64,000 bases of DNA from Peptococcaceae bacterium. GTDB lineage: Bacteria > Bacillota > Peptococcia > DRI-13 > PHAD01. Where the stretch lies: assembly GCA_024655825.1 (NCBI GenBank), contig JANLFJ010000002.1:105346-169345 (forward strand). Reading direction: 5' to 3'. Positions within the stretch are counted from its first letter, which is position 1; every line of letters begins with the position of its first letter. The position numbers and the translations under genes were made by a program. Positions 34,486-44,599 of this stretch are shown piece by piece. The notes below the pieces were generated by a model. It saw only the letters and a list, made by a program, of their open reading frames with translations. It was not told the DNA's origin and ran no database searches.

Positions 34486-34509
34486 CCGGGGCTCATTCTG
34501 GCGCCCCGG
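34486..34509 (-). terminator. Hairpin upstream of the Pel promoter
   Basis: A 7-bp GC stem (CCGGGGC/GCCCCGG) followed on the minus strand by TCTTTTTA. It could stop antisense transcription from reaching the pel promoter; no minus-strand gene lies directly upstream. Confidence 0.45.
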
Positions 34510-34598
34510 GGAAAACCTGATGGACAAGGACCGGCATTACTGGTAACATAAAATCATGGAAACCCTTGTACAAGTGCTTGCGAAAGGGGAAATGGAGA

Positions 34599-35465
34599 AT
34601 GCAAACGGTGATCATGACCGACTCTTCCAGCGACCTGCCGTTGGGCTACATTGAAGAAAACAATATACCGTTTATAAGCCTGACCTGTCATTTTAAGGGA
34701 AAGGATTTCGTCGACGACTTCGGAAAAACCCTGGATTACCACGAATTTTATGAGGCTATCCGCGCCGGGGAAATGCCCAGCACCTCCCAGGTAAATGTTC
34801 AGGCTTATGTTGACAAGTTCCGGGAGTATGCAAAAGAAGGCGCGGCCGTCATTTATATTGGTTTCTCCTCCGGTTTGAGCGGCAGCCTGCAGAGCGCCCA
34901 GATAGCCAGAAAAACCATCCTCGACGAGTACAAACAGGCCGACATCACCGTCATAGACAGTAAGTCCGCTTCGCTCGGCCAGGGCCTGCTGGTTTATTAC
35001 GCTCATGAGCTGCTGAAAAAAGGCGCGGTCAAAGATGAAATCGTCGCCTGGGTCGAAGAAAACAAATTGAAGGTCAACCACTGGTTTACCGTTGATTCGC
35101 TTGAACATTTGAAACGGGGCGGCAGGATATCCGGAACCGCGGCCGCAGTGGGCAGCATCCTGAACATCAAGCCCGTTCTCAAAGTCGACGACGAGGGCAA
35201 GTTAACGCCGGTAACAAAAGTCCAGGGCCGGAAAAAGTCCCTGCGCGTGCTGGCCGACATGCTTGAAGAGAGAATAGTGAATCCGGAAGAACAGGTGATT
35301 GCCATCAGCCACGGCGACTGCATCGAAGACGTCAATTTTTTGGAAAACATCCTGCGCGAAAAATTCGCCTGCAGGGAGATCATCATCAACCAGATCGGCC
35401 CTGTTATTGGTTCTCACTCCGGTCCGGGTACGCTGGCCCTATTCTTCATGGGTAAAACCAGGTAA
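34599..35465 (+). CDS. DegV family fatty-acid-binding protein
   Basis: A 288-aa protein of the DegV family. It has VIMTDSSSDLP at the N-terminus, MPSTSQVNVQAY, YIGFSSGLSGSLQSAQIA, DSKSASLGQG and the SLEHLKRGGRISG motif, ending in IGSHSGPGTLALFF. DegV/FakB proteins bind a fatty acid and, with the kinase FakA, present it for phosphorylation; no fakA is nearby. The ATG at 34599 follows GGGG at suitable spacing; the longer frame to 34566 is less likely. It is transcribed alone, away from the Pel operon. Confidence 0.9.
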   Translation: MQTVIMTDSSSDLPLGYIEENNIPFISLTCHFKGKDFVDDFGKTLDYHEFYEAIRAGEMPSTSQVNVQAYVDKFREYAKEGAAVIYIGFSSGLSGSLQSAQIARKTILDEYKQADITVIDSKSASLGQGLLVYYAHELLKKGAVKDEIVAWVEENKLKVNHWFTVDSLEHLKRGGRISGTAAAVGSILNIKPVLKVDDEGKLTPVTKVQGRKKSLRVLADMLEERIVNPEEQVIAISHGDCIEDVNFLENILREKFACREIIINQIGPVIGSHSGPGTLALFFMGKTR

Positions 35466-35473
35466 ACAGAACC

Positions 35474-35499
35474 AGGTGGGTATTACCCGCCTCATTTTT
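35474..35499 (+). terminator. Intrinsic terminator after degV
   Basis: An 8-bp stem AGGTGGGT/ACCCGCCT (one G-T pair) with a 3-nt loop, followed by CATTTTTTTATT. It overlaps the end of the convergent adaptor gene. Confidence 0.8.
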
Positions 35500-36589
35500 T
35501 TATTATCCTTTTTCCTTCTTTAATCCCTTCCAGCTGCGGGTTGAGGACAACCATGTCTCCTTGAACCAGTCCCTCCTCGATGACCGTTTCCCTGTCGTTT
35601 TCGAATCCCTTTTTCACGGGCTGAATTCTTGCTTTGCCGCCGCGCACCACCCAGACCGCATCACCATCTTTATATGGGAACAGCGCGGTTTTGGGCACAA
35701 CCAGGCGGTTCTCCTGCCGGCTGGTCGTAAACTCGACGTCCAGCAAATAACCGGGCTTCAGGGTGACCTCTGGGGGTGGGTCCGGTCTTACCGTGACCTT
35801 GATGCGCTGCTCAATGAGCCCCAGGGCGGAAACCTTCTCAACGGCTGCCGGCGCTATTTTCTCTACCGTACCCGTAAAAACGACCTTTTGATCATCATTG
35901 TTCTGGATCAAACTGACCTTCAACCCCGGCCCAATCGCGGATGCGTCTTTCGTCAGCACAAAGGTCTCAATAAGGTAGCTGTCTTTTTGAAAAAGCGTCA
36001 TTACCTGCTGGCCGGCGCCAATGACCATGCCCGCTTTTGCGTCAAGCTGAGCCACGATGCCGTCGGCAGGCGCATAAACAAAGCTTTCTTTGATCCGGTA
36101 CTCCAGCAGATTTATCTGGGCAAGCAGGGACTCGATCTGCCCGGGATAATACTGAGAATTCACGGTGTTCAAAGCGTCTTCATACTCCTTTTTGCTGATG
36201 GCCCCCGCTTCATACAGTTCTTTCAACTTGTCAACAGACACCTTGCTTTTCTCCAACTCCTGCTGGGCAATCACACTTTTCAACTGTCCCCGGAGCTGTT
36301 CCACCTGAAAAACCAGTTCGCTGGTGTCAAACGTCAAAAGAAGCTGTCCTTTTTGCACCGTGCTGCCTTCCTCTACCGGAAGATCGACGATTTTTCCCCC
36401 GTAGACCGCGTATACCGGATGCTCCTCGCTGGCGATAACAATCCCCTCTTCTTTAAAGGTCCGGGCAATGGAACGGGGTTCGACTGCCAGAAGATTTGCC
36501 TGGAGTCCACGGAAATGCTGGAGGACGACGGTTGCAGTAATGACCGCAACCAGGGCCAGTGCCGCGATCACTTTCCATTTCTTTTTCAT
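35492..36589 (-). CDS. HlyD/MacA-like membrane fusion protein
   Basis: A 365-aa adaptor with one N-terminal membrane anchor (residues 5-25). A lipoyl-like half (VYGGKIVDLPVEEGSTVQKGQLLLTF), a coiled-coil hairpin (about 95-160), the second lipoyl half (FVYAPADGIVAQLDAKAGMVIGAG) and beta-barrel domains follow. It is last in an operon with an FtsX-type permease and its ATPase, so it forms a MacAB-like export complex with them. Substrate unknown. Confidence 0.88.
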   Translation of the reverse strand: MKKKWKVIAALALVAVITATVVLQHFRGLQANLLAVEPRSIARTFKEEGIVIASEEHPVYAVYGGKIVDLPVEEGSTVQKGQLLLTFDTSELVFQVEQLRGQLKSVIAQQELEKSKVSVDKLKELYEAGAISKKEYEDALNTVNSQYYPGQIESLLAQINLLEYRIKESFVYAPADGIVAQLDAKAGMVIGAGQQVMTLFQKDSYLIETFVLTKDASAIGPGLKVSLIQNNDDQKVVFTGTVEKIAPAAVEKVSALGLIEQRIKVTVRPDPPPEVTLKPGYLLDVEFTTSRQENRLVVPKTALFPYKDGDAVWVVRGGKARIQPVKKGFENDRETVIEEGLVQGDMVVLNPQLEGIKEGKRIIKK

Positions 36590-36611
36590 AAAAGCTACCC
36601 CTCTTTCCTTG

Positions 36612-38984
36612 TTATTCTGCCGCCTTCAGAACATCAGCCAGGTGCAGCGACCTTATTTTTCCGGCCGCCGCCCGCTGGCCGATCCAGATGGAAAGAACCG
36701 TAAAAAGAACAGCGACAGCAACTGACATCATTCCAAGAGCGGTGGGCATGCTGTAAACATCGTTGCTGATTGAACGGGCGAGCCCGACAAGCATCAGTTT
36801 GGTCAGCGGGATACCGCCCAGCATGCCGAATGCGGAGAGAAACCACTGCTCAAAGGTAATAACGGACAGCACTTCGGAGGGCGTCATACCAAGCACCATC
36901 ATGGAGGCCAGTTCGCGGCTGCGTTCCGATACGGAAATAACGGAAGTGTTATAGATAATGGCAAAACCCACCACCATGCCGATGAGCAGCATTATATAAA
37001 TGGTCGCCGAATATGACCCCATCAGTTCCCGCAGCTGCCTGAGCATTTTGGCCCGGTCTTCTATCCCGCTGATCACCGCTGAATTCCTGTACTCCTGGTG
37101 TAATAGCGGCAGGTCACGCTCATCTATTTTCAGCATGGCGGTAGTGACTATCTCGCCTTGTCCCAGCAGTGATTGAAGCGCTTCTATTTCCATATAGGCG
37201 TTGAGGCCCAGGTACTGGGGGATAACCCCGGCCACCTCAACTTTTTTAGAGGAATCCGGATCTTTCAGCATCAGGCTTTCCAGGGTCAGCTCCGTGCCTA
37301 CCTCGGCCTCAAGGAGCTGCGCCAGGCGTTCTGAAATCACTACCCCGCGGTGAGGCAGCTGCACCGGTTGAGAATCGGCGTCAAGGACCCGGTGCATTTT
37401 GCTGCCGGCGGGAAGCCCCAGCAAAACAACATCCTTTTTATTCCATTTATTTCTCAAGGTAACGGGTATTTCCGCCTTGCTTTCCACGCTTTTGACTCCC
37501 GGAAAGCCGGACAGCTCCCGCTCGACCAGGCTCCTTTTCAGGGGTTGCGACAGGTTGATTTTCACATCGTACGTCTCAATCTTTTCAAACTGGTCAAAGA
37601 GCATTTCCTCGGACAGTTCCCACATCGACCAGGACATGGAAAGAAGCGCAAACGTAAACGTTATCCCTATAACAATGAAAAAGCTGCGGCTCTTGTTCCG
37701 GGCCAGGTTGCGTACAGCCATCTTGCCCTGCACATTGAGCGCCTTCCAAAAAAACGAAACCCTCTCCAGCAGCACGCTTTTACCCGGGAGCGGCGAACGC
37801 GGCCTCATGGCTTCAGCCGGTTCCAGGGCAAGTACGGCCCGGCACCCCCGGTATCCCGCTATGGCTGAAAAGGTCAGGCTTAGCGCCAGGCTTAAAAATA
37901 CCGCGGCAAGCGAGAACCTGCTTTCCAGCCCGGGAATATTGAAGTACAACCGGTACATGTCGGTATACGGGCGCGAAAGCGCGGCGCCCAGCAGCCCGCC
38001 GGCGATCCCTCCCGCCGCGCCCACCACCAGGGCATACGAGAGGTAATGAAACATTACTTCCCTGTCTGTATACCCCATGGCCTTCAGGACGCCAATCTGG
38101 ACGCGCTGGTTTTCGATCATCCGCCTGAGCATAATATAGAGGATAATGCTGGCCACGCTCAAAAATATCAAAGGGATGGACCGGCCCATGTTCCCCAGCT
38201 GTTCAAGCTCTTCGGAAAGTATGACGTGGCTGGCCTGGTCCTTGCGCGGGTAAATGCTTTTTAACCCGTAAGCCTTGAGTTCTGCTTTCAACCTGTCTTC
38301 CACGCCCTGGTAATCCGCACCAGGCATAAGCTTAAAAATGAGGCTGTTGACGCTTCCCTTTTCCTGGAAAAAGGTTTCCATCGTTTTATATGGCAGGTAG
38401 GCAATCCCGAATTCTTCAGGCCTCGGAAAAAGGTCGCCCGAAGACCTCATGGCATAGATAAACTCAGGGCTGACCCCGGCTCCCGCTATTCTCAGGCTTC
38501 TTTTTTTCCCTTCGGCAATGATCTCGATTTCACTGTTCAGTTCCAGCCCGTTGGCCTGGTAAAACTTGTTGTCAATCCAGATGTTCATCTCCCGCTCCTC
38601 CAGCGGGATGCCCATTTCCAGTCTCACCCCGTTGAGGGGATTGACAGCTCCGGGATCAACTGAAACCAGGCGGAGGTAAACGTTGTCTTCCCTCCCCGGA
38701 AACACCACCCTGACGTCCTTGATCAGTCTCCCCTGGATTTCTTTTATCCCCTCGATGGAACGCAGTTTTTCAATTTCACCATGCGGCATGGCTGCCACCT
38801 CGGCAAAACCATCGGCAAAATTGTAGTAATAATAGAAATTTTTCTGTGCCAAGTCCATGTTTTCCAATACCATGGAGAAAGAAGTGAAAAACAAAAGCCC
38901 GATGACCATGACCGTGGCGCAGGCTATATATGACCCCTTGTTGTCTTTCAAGTCGCGCAGCACTTTCCTCCAGAGCATTACCAC
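36612..38984 (-). CDS. FtsX/MacB-type ABC transporter permease
   Basis: A 790-aa permease with two FtsX domains. There is an N-terminal membrane helix (about 20-40), a large outside MacB-PCD-like domain, three membrane segments at about 270-380, a fourth near 430, a second outside domain, and three more segments near the C-terminus (about 660-775). Motifs such as QIGVLKAMGYTDREVMFHYL and SRELASMMVLGMTPSEVL are typical of FtsX. Such transporters drive mechanical export or lipoprotein release rather than classic uptake. The 3' neighbour is its adaptor and the 5' neighbour its ATPase (7-bp overlap). Confidence 0.9.
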   Translation of the reverse strand: MVMLWRKVLRDLKDNKGSYIACATVMVIGLLFFTSFSMVLENMDLAQKNFYYYYNFADGFAEVAAMPHGEIEKLRSIEGIKEIQGRLIKDVRVVFPGREDNVYLRLVSVDPGAVNPLNGVRLEMGIPLEEREMNIWIDNKFYQANGLELNSEIEIIAEGKKRSLRIAGAGVSPEFIYAMRSSGDLFPRPEEFGIAYLPYKTMETFFQEKGSVNSLIFKLMPGADYQGVEDRLKAELKAYGLKSIYPRKDQASHVILSEELEQLGNMGRSIPLIFLSVASIILYIMLRRMIENQRVQIGVLKAMGYTDREVMFHYLSYALVVGAAGGIAGGLLGAALSRPYTDMYRLYFNIPGLESRFSLAAVFLSLALSLTFSAIAGYRGCRAVLALEPAEAMRPRSPLPGKSVLLERVSFFWKALNVQGKMAVRNLARNKSRSFFIVIGITFTFALLSMSWSMWELSEEMLFDQFEKIETYDVKINLSQPLKRSLVERELSGFPGVKSVESKAEIPVTLRNKWNKKDVVLLGLPAGSKMHRVLDADSQPVQLPHRGVVISERLAQLLEAEVGTELTLESLMLKDPDSSKKVEVAGVIPQYLGLNAYMEIEALQSLLGQGEIVTTAMLKIDERDLPLLHQEYRNSAVISGIEDRAKMLRQLRELMGSYSATIYIMLLIGMVVGFAIIYNTSVISVSERSRELASMMVLGMTPSEVLSVITFEQWFLSAFGMLGGIPLTKLMLVGLARSISNDVYSMPTALGMMSVAVAVLFTVLSIWIGQRAAAGKIRSLHLADVLKAAE

Positions 38985-39712
38985 GTCACCTTCTCCGGCG
39001 GGAGGGGATTCTCGTTTGTTTCGATGCGGGCCAGCCTTCCGTCCTTGAGATAAAACACGCGGTCGGCGATCCTGGCAATGGCGGTGTTATGGGTTATGAC
39101 AACAACCGTTTTTTCAAAGGCTTCGCAAAATTCTTTCAACAGCCGGAGCACCTGGATGCTGGTGTTATAATCCAGCGCGCCGGTCGGTTCATCGCACAAC
39201 AGCATCCTTGGATTCTTCACCATTGCCCTGGCCAGGGCGACCCTCTGCTGCTCGCCGCCCGAAAGCTGCGAAGGAAAATGGGCGAGCCGGTCGGCCAGCC
39301 CCACCCTCTCCAGCATTTCCCCGGCCGGAAACGGCTGCTGGGCGATCTCGGCGGAAAGGCTCACATTTTCATAAGCGGTCAGGCTGGGTATGAGGTTGTA
39401 AAACTGGAAAACAAAGCCTACCGTGCTGCGGCGGTAAGCTGTCAGCGTCTTGGAATCGGCCAGGTGCAAAGGAGTGCTCCCGTAATACAGCTCTCCATCG
39501 CTTACCGTGTCCATCCCCCCGATCAGGTTCAAGAGGGTGCTCTTTCCCGAACCGCTGGGACCCAGGATAACCACAAACTCGCCTTCATACAGTTCAAAGT
39601 CGACCTCCCGAAGGGCCTTTACGGTAACTTCTCCCATCCGGTAGTATTTGCCGATCCTTTTGGCCAGAATAAGCGTTTCCACAGGCTCACGCCCTTTTTG
39701 AACAAGTTTCAT
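38978..39712 (-). CDS. ABC transporter ATP-binding protein (LolD/MacB type)
   Basis: A 244-aa ATPase. Walker A is GPSGSGKST, followed by the LolD/MacB-family [19 protein letters not shown]; the signature is [15 protein letters not shown] and Walker B is [12 protein letters not shown]. It energises the FtsX-type permease whose gene overlaps its stop. It is the first gene of the three-gene export operon. The gap 39713-39876 shows nothing I can name. Confidence 0.93.
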   Translation of the reverse strand: MKLVQKGREPVETLILAKRIGKYYRMGEVTVKALREVDFELYEGEFVVILGPSGSGKSTLLNLIGGMDTVSDGELYYGSTPLHLADSKTLTAYRRSTVGFVFQFYNLIPSLTAYENVSLSAEIAQQPFPAGEMLERVGLADRLAHFPSQLSGGEQQRVALARAMVKNPRMLLCDEPTGALDYNTSIQVLRLLKEFCEAFEKTVVVITHNTAIARIADRVFYLKDGRLARIETNENPLPPEKVTW

Positions 39713-39876
39713 GGTCTATCATAGCACATTTTAATCGCTTCCCCTGCTGCAGCTGCTGCAAGAAATAATACAGAAAAAAATGGAAAGAAGAAATAATATA
39801 TGCAGGCCACTCCTGATAATACGCTTCACTGCAGCACCCCGTTCCTTTGCGCAATAACCGTATTTTAGTAACCCGG

Positions 39877-41157
39877 CTACCTGTCAAAATTCCTGATAAA
39901 CATGTTGGCCTTCTCTCCTTCCAGGAGTTCGTCTATTTCTTTGTACCCCAGTGTTTTCAGCAGTTCAAGGACATAGGGATTATCCGCCGGCGTCCGGTTT
40001 GCCGCCTGGGAACCGTACCTGTTGACCTGTTCAGTTCCCAGCTTTGGGTCGATAACCGCCTGGGGACCGCCCACGCACCCGCCGGCACAGCCCATCCCCT
40101 CGTAAAAATTGGCGTCTCCTTTATGATCGAGGGCCTCCTCAAGCATTCGTTTACATTCCCGCACCCCGTCGGCCTGGACCGCTTTCAGCCGGATCTTTCT
40201 TTGGGGCCTAATCCTTTGCAGCGTTGCCGCCACCGCCTGGCTGACGCCGCCCGTGCGGGCATAAATCCTGCCGGCTTCTGAAGAGTGCTCGCTGGGTTCG
40301 TCTTCCAGCTCGGCCGGGTTTATCCCCACGGCCTCAAAAATCTGCTGCAGTTCCTTAAAAGTGAGCACGGCGTCGACGGCGTCCTTGACGTCCTCTTCCT
40401 TGGCTTCGGCTTTTTTGGCTACGCACGGCCCGATGAAGACCACCCTGGCTTCCGGGTGGATTTTTTTCACCCCGCGCCCGCAGGCGACCATAGGAGAAAC
40501 GGACGGGGAGATATGGGGAACCAGCTGCTTGTAAACCTTCCTGATCATGGCCACCCACATGGGACAGCAGCAGCTGGTCAGAACAAAATCGCCCTCCTTA
40601 CGAACATTTATATCAAACTCCAGCGCCTCTTTCAAGGTCAGCATGTCGGCAAAAAGCGCCACTTCGACCATCCCGTAGAAGCCCAGCCTTTTCAAGGCTG
40701 CCCTGAGCTTTCCCGGCGTTACATCAGGACCGAACTGCCCGGCAAAGGCCGGCGCCACTATGGCATAAACCGGAACCGTGCGCTCCTGGAGAATCCGGAT
40801 GAGGGGCACAAACTCTTTTTTATCCACCAGGCAGCCGTAATCGCAAACCTTAATGCATTCCCCGCAGCTTGAGCAATAATCCTTTTTTATGACCACCTTC
40901 CCTTCTTCGTCCCTGCTGATGGCATTAAAGAGACATGCCGCCTGGCAGCGATCTTCCCCGCATCCGCGCCCGGTTTCACAGTCCCTGACCTTAAAGACGA
41001 CCTTGTCTTCTTCTCCCTGCCCGGAGGCGTATTTTATATAATCATTGAGATATCCTTCACCCGCAGAGTTAATCCTGGCGATTTCCCCTTCCATGTTCCC
41101 CTCGAAGGCTGATTTCACCAGCCTGCCGAATATATCGTCATACGTGAGGTTCTCCAT
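39877..41157 (-). CDS. [FeFe] hydrogenase, group-B-like
   Basis: A 426-aa protein. Two ferredoxin-type 4Fe-4S clusters (cysteines at about 60, 66, 71, 75 and 95, 98, 101, 105) precede the H-cluster domain. The H-cluster motifs are present but non-standard: L1 TSCCCPMW (about 194), L2 GPCVAKK (about 243) and L3 GMGCAGGCVGGPQ (about 355), against TSCCPxW, MPCxxKxxE and EVMACPGGCxxGGGQP of group A enzymes. This pattern fits the group B type of [FeFe] hydrogenases, whose physiological role is poorly known. No maturation genes are near. Start is ATG with AAGGAGAG upstream. It is divergent from the chemoreceptor gene. Confidence 0.85.
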   Translation of the reverse strand: MENLTYDDIFGRLVKSAFEGNMEGEIARINSAGEGYLNDYIKYASGQGEEDKVVFKVRDCETGRGCGEDRCQAACLFNAISRDEEGKVVIKKDYCSSCGECIKVCDYGCLVDKKEFVPLIRILQERTVPVYAIVAPAFAGQFGPDVTPGKLRAALKRLGFYGMVEVALFADMLTLKEALEFDINVRKEGDFVLTSCCCPMWVAMIRKVYKQLVPHISPSVSPMVACGRGVKKIHPEARVVFIGPCVAKKAEAKEEDVKDAVDAVLTFKELQQIFEAVGINPAELEDEPSEHSSEAGRIYARTGGVSQAVAATLQRIRPQRKIRLKAVQADGVRECKRMLEEALDHKGDANFYEGMGCAGGCVGGPQAVIDPKLGTEQVNRYGSQAANRTPADNPYVLELLKTLGYKEIDELLEGEKANMFIRNFDR

Positions 41158-41318
41158 GAGTTTCTCTCCTTTCTTTCATCATCATTGTTAATATTTTTGC
41201 TCAAGACCTTTGTTTATGCTTGTATCCAAAACAAAATTGTATTTCTAAATACAGGAGGATTATGCATAATTATGTCAAATAATAAAAGAAAAAGCGTTTT
41301 TAAGAAGGGGGCCCTGTT

Positions 41319-43016
41319 ATGTTAAGAATGAAGCTGAGGACCAAGCTGGTATGGCTCATCCTGATCTTCTATATAGCCATTGGAACAGTAGGCTTTATGG
41401 GGATCCAGCACCTGAAAAAGGTTATTGGTTCGGCACAGTATTTGTATGAGCAGTCGGTCCTTGGCATAATCAAGCTAAACGAGGCTGACTCGCTGTTGAA
41501 GGAGTCTTCGCAAAGCACGCTGTTTTTTTTCCTGAGCAAGGATGAAAGCCAGAAAGAAGCCCTTAAGACCCTGATAAACAAGCAAAACGAAAACTTGAAA
41601 GCAAAATTGGAAGAATATAAACAGTGTGACCTGGACGAAATTCAAAAAATAAATGTTCAAGCGCTGGAAAGAGATTTTAAAGAATACAACGCCTTCCGTG
41701 AAAGCATGATGGCTGAAAATGAGCTGGGAAACGACGTCTCGACTTCCCTCAACGACCTGATCATCAAGCAGTCCAGGGTTTCAACCTCTTTTTCCATGCT
41801 GCGGGAGTATCAAAAAAACAGGAGCCAGGAAACCTATGAAGCAAGCTGGCAAGTTTATAATCAATCTTTGAATTCATTTCTCTGGATACTGCTGGTCAGT
41901 ATCGTCCTGACCCTTGCTTTCGCCATCATCATCTATCTTTCCATCATCAGGCCCTTGAACAGGCTGACAGGCGCGGCGCAGCTTTTGGAACAGGGAGACT
42001 TGCGGTCACAAATCAAAACCGCTGAAAACAAAACGGAAATAGGCCGTCTCATGACCTCGTTCGGCGCAGCGTTATCAAACCTCCGCGAACTGATCGTGAG
42101 CACCAACGAAATAGCTCTGGGAGTAGCCGAGGCAAGCAACGAGCTTAGCACGACCGCCGAAGAAACAGGCCAGGGCGCCAGCCAGGTGGCTGTATCCATG
42201 GAGGAACTGACCAAAACAAGCCAGGAGCACATGGAACGGACCCGCCAAATGGCGGCCGCCGTGGAAAGCATGCTGAATACGATAAACCATATTAGAGAAA
42301 GCTACAACCAGGCCAAGAACGATACGGACCAGGCCAGCGCGCTGGCTGACGAGGGGCAAAAAGACGTGGAAACGGCCATCGCTCAAATGGATGTTATCAA
42401 GAACTCGACCTATGACATGGGCGAAAAGGTCACCGCCCTGGAAAGCTCCTCACAGAAAATAAGCGAAATCGTCGATATAATCAGCTCCATCGCCCAGCAA
42501 ACAAACCTGCTCGCTCTCAACGCCGCCATCGAAGCGGCCAGGGCCGGTGAACAGGGCAGGGGATTCGCCGTGGTAGCGGAAGAAGTGCGGAAACTGGCCG
42601 AGGAATCGGAGCGTTCGGCGCAGCAAATTGCCGAGCTGATACTGACCATACAGGACGGCATCAAAGCTTCCATGGCCTCCATGCACAAAGGAGCCGAGGA
42701 AGTAAACAAAGGCACCCAGACCATCGAAACCAGCGGCAGAGCCTTCCTCGAGATCAGCAACTCGGTAAAGAGCATTAACGAGGCGGTAAAAAGGCTGGGC
42801 GACGCGGCTGAAGAGATTTACAGGGGCAGCAGCGAAGTTGAAAAGCTGCTCGCCTCTTCAGTGGAAACATATGAAAGCATCGCCGCCCACACGGAAAGAG
42901 TATCCGCTACCGCCCAGGAGCAGGCCGCCGCTATGGAAGAAGTCGTTGCTTCCGCGTCTCATCTCTCCGGCCTCGCGGACAGCCTGAAAAAAGCGGTGGA
43001 AAGGTTTAAGGCGTGA
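41319..43016 (+). CDS. Methyl-accepting chemotaxis protein
   Basis: A 565-aa chemoreceptor. TM1 at about residues 10-30, a four-helix-bundle-like ligand domain to about 185, TM2 at about 188-210, a HAMP domain ([24 protein letters not shown]) and a cytoplasmic signalling domain whose hairpin tip reads [41 protein letters not shown]. It would signal through CheW and CheA; a CheW lies 5 kb downstream. Start is ATG with AAGGGGG upstream. The stimulus is not evident. Confidence 0.93.
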   Translation: MLRMKLRTKLVWLILIFYIAIGTVGFMGIQHLKKVIGSAQYLYEQSVLGIIKLNEADSLLKESSQSTLFFFLSKDESQKEALKTLINKQNENLKAKLEEYKQCDLDEIQKINVQALERDFKEYNAFRESMMAENELGNDVSTSLNDLIIKQSRVSTSFSMLREYQKNRSQETYEASWQVYNQSLNSFLWILLVSIVLTLAFAIIIYLSIIRPLNRLTGAAQLLEQGDLRSQIKTAENKTEIGRLMTSFGAALSNLRELIVSTNEIALGVAEASNELSTTAEETGQGASQVAVSMEELTKTSQEHMERTRQMAAAVESMLNTINHIRESYNQAKNDTDQASALADEGQKDVETAIAQMDVIKNSTYDMGEKVTALESSSQKISEIVDIISSIAQQTNLLALNAAIEAARAGEQGRGFAVVAEEVRKLAEESERSAQQIAELILTIQDGIKASMASMHKGAEEVNKGTQTIETSGRAFLEISNSVKSINEAVKRLGDAAEEIYRGSSEVEKLLASSVETYESIAAHTERVSATAQEQAAAMEEVVASASHLSGLADSLKKAVERFKA

Positions 43017-43025
43017 ATAATACTA

Positions 43026-44156
43026 TCAATCCGGAAGGGCAGCCGCCTCTTCGATTATCACTGCCACAAACCGCGCTGTGTCTACCAGGTCTTTTATACT
43101 GATCTCTTCTTCAGTGGTATGCACCCTGTTCATCCCCGTGGCCAGGTTAACTGTCTTGAGCCCGCGCTCGTTAAAGAAATTAATGTCGCTTCCCCCACCT
43201 GAAAAGACCACCCTGGTTTCCAAACCCGTTCTTTTCCCGGCTCTTTTGGCGAGCTGGATGAGCGGGTCTTCTTCTTTTATGTGAAAGGCGGGGTACATCC
43301 TCTCCGTTTCGACTTCCAACCGCGCGCCGAAATGAAGGCAGGCTTCCTGCAGGCAGTCCACCATGTGCCTGGTCTGCCGCTCCAGCTTGATGACAGAAAG
43401 ACTCCTGGCTTCTCCTTCAATTTCCACCCTGTCGCAGACAATATTTGTAGCCCTGCCTCCCGAAATCACCCCTATATTGGCCGTTGTCTCCTGGTCAATG
43501 CGCAAAAGGACCATCCTGTCTACAGCCCTGGCCGCAGCCTGGACAGCGCTGACGCCTTCTTCCGGGTTGACTCCCGCATGCGCGGCTTTGCCGTGGATAA
43601 CTGCCCTGATCTTGTCCTGTGCCGGTCCCTGGTTGATTATTGTCCCTGGCTTTCCCCCGCTGTCGAGAACATATCCTCTCCGGGCCTGCAGCAGGTCACG
43701 GGTCAAATAGCGTGCCCCTAAAAGACCAGTCTCTTCGCCCACAGTAAAAAGCAGTTCGATGTCGCCGTGAGGAATACCCTCTTCTTTAATATGGCGGATG
43801 GCTTCCAGGACAGCGGCAATGCCTGACTTGTCATCGGCGCCGAGAATGGTGTCGCCGCTGCTGAAAACCGTCCCCTCCCTGATTATAGGCTCAATATTTT
43901 CACCGGGTGAAACCGTATCCATGTGGGCGCCGAAAAGAACCGGTTCAACTCCTTCCCTGTTTCCTTTCAGTCGTGCCACCAGGTTTCCCGTATCGCAGCC
44001 GGCGCTTACACCCGCCCGGTCGTCGACTAATACTTCCAGCCCCATCTCTTCCATCCTGTTCTTGAGGAACAAAGCAAAGCGTGCTTCCTGCCGGCTGGGG
44101 CTTGCTATCCTTACCATTTTGAGAAACTCATCCAACAGGCGCTCTTTTCTAATCAT
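43026..44156 (-). CDS. M20 family metallopeptidase (peptidase T-like)
   Basis: A 376-aa zinc-dependent aminopeptidase-like protein. Metal-site motifs are FGAHMDTV (about residue 80), ILGADDKSG (about 108) and TVGEETGLLGA (catalytic Glu-Glu, about 137); the M20 lid domain contains HGKAAHAGVNPEEGVSA. It is of the PepT-like (PepT_like/PepD2) subgroup, probably cutting di- or tripeptides in the cytosol. The ATG at 44156 has GGAGG six bases upstream; the longer frame to 44288 would run into the T-box promoter of the divergent gene. Confidence 0.88.
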   Translation of the reverse strand: MIRKERLLDEFLKMVRIASPSRQEARFALFLKNRMEEMGLEVLVDDRAGVSAGCDTGNLVARLKGNREGVEPVLFGAHMDTVSPGENIEPIIREGTVFSSGDTILGADDKSGIAAVLEAIRHIKEEGIPHGDIELLFTVGEETGLLGARYLTRDLLQARRGYVLDSGGKPGTIINQGPAQDKIRAVIHGKAAHAGVNPEEGVSAVQAAARAVDRMVLLRIDQETTANIGVISGGRATNIVCDRVEIEGEARSLSVIKLERQTRHMVDCLQEACLHFGARLEVETERMYPAFHIKEEDPLIQLAKRAGKRTGLETRVVFSGGGSDINFFNERGLKTVNLATGMNRVHTTEEEISIKDLVDTARFVAVIIEEAAALPD

Positions 44157-44233
44157 GACAACCTCCGGCAGGTAATCTTTACCCCAATATACCATTTGCC
44201 TGAAGCAAATACCATAAGATTTTTTTGTACCCC

Positions 44234-44263
44234 TTGACAACAGCCCAATTATGTTAGTATAAT
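44234..44263 (+). promoter_or_regulatory. Promoter for the T-box / aroF-pheA transcript
   Basis: TTGACA and TATAAT, both exact consensus, are separated by 18 bases. The predicted start lies near 44270, just before the T-box leader. Confidence 0.8.
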
Positions 44264-44284
44264 ATTTAGCAAATCCAATAAATA

Positions 44285-44585
44285 ACAATAAAAGTGATGC
44301 GGGAGGAAAGTAGGCTGAAGCAAACCTTCAGGGAGAGGGTGTCGCGACTGGAAGCGCCCTCAGGCTTTCTTCAGGTGAAGTTCCCTTCCAAACTGCAAGG
44401 GTGAGCGCCGCAAGGCGGGTAGTCTGCGCCGGAAACTTCTACCGTTAAAAAGAAGGGGTATCGGATTTTCCCCGTACCTTTACGCCAAGAGGGTTTATGG
44501 CGGCAAAAGGATGCCGTCATCTGCCAACCAGGGTGGTACCGCGAAAGAAAAGCCTTTCGTCCCTAGGACGAAAGGCTTTTTGTCT
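44285..44585 (+). ncRNA. T-box leader, probably Phe-specific
   Basis: The leader has the T-box layout. Stem I starts with AGTGATGCGGGAGGAAAGTAG (the AGTA loop-E-like motif is near 44310), has an apical GCGACTGGAAGC stretch, and holds a likely UUC (Phe) specifier at 44381-44383. The T-box itself, AGGGTGGTACCGCG, is at 44530-44543, followed by a terminator with a 13-bp stem (AAGCCTTTCGTCC/GGACGAAAGGCTT) and TTTTTG. Uncharged tRNA-Phe would favour the antiterminator and switch on aroF and pheA. The specifier is inferred from position and from the genes controlled. Confidence 0.92.
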
Positions 44586-44599
44586 AATCCATGCGGGGA

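Noticed and set aside
35561..36703. 380-codon plus-strand frame
   Set aside because: Antisense to the MacA-like adaptor gene, which has intact family motifs and context.
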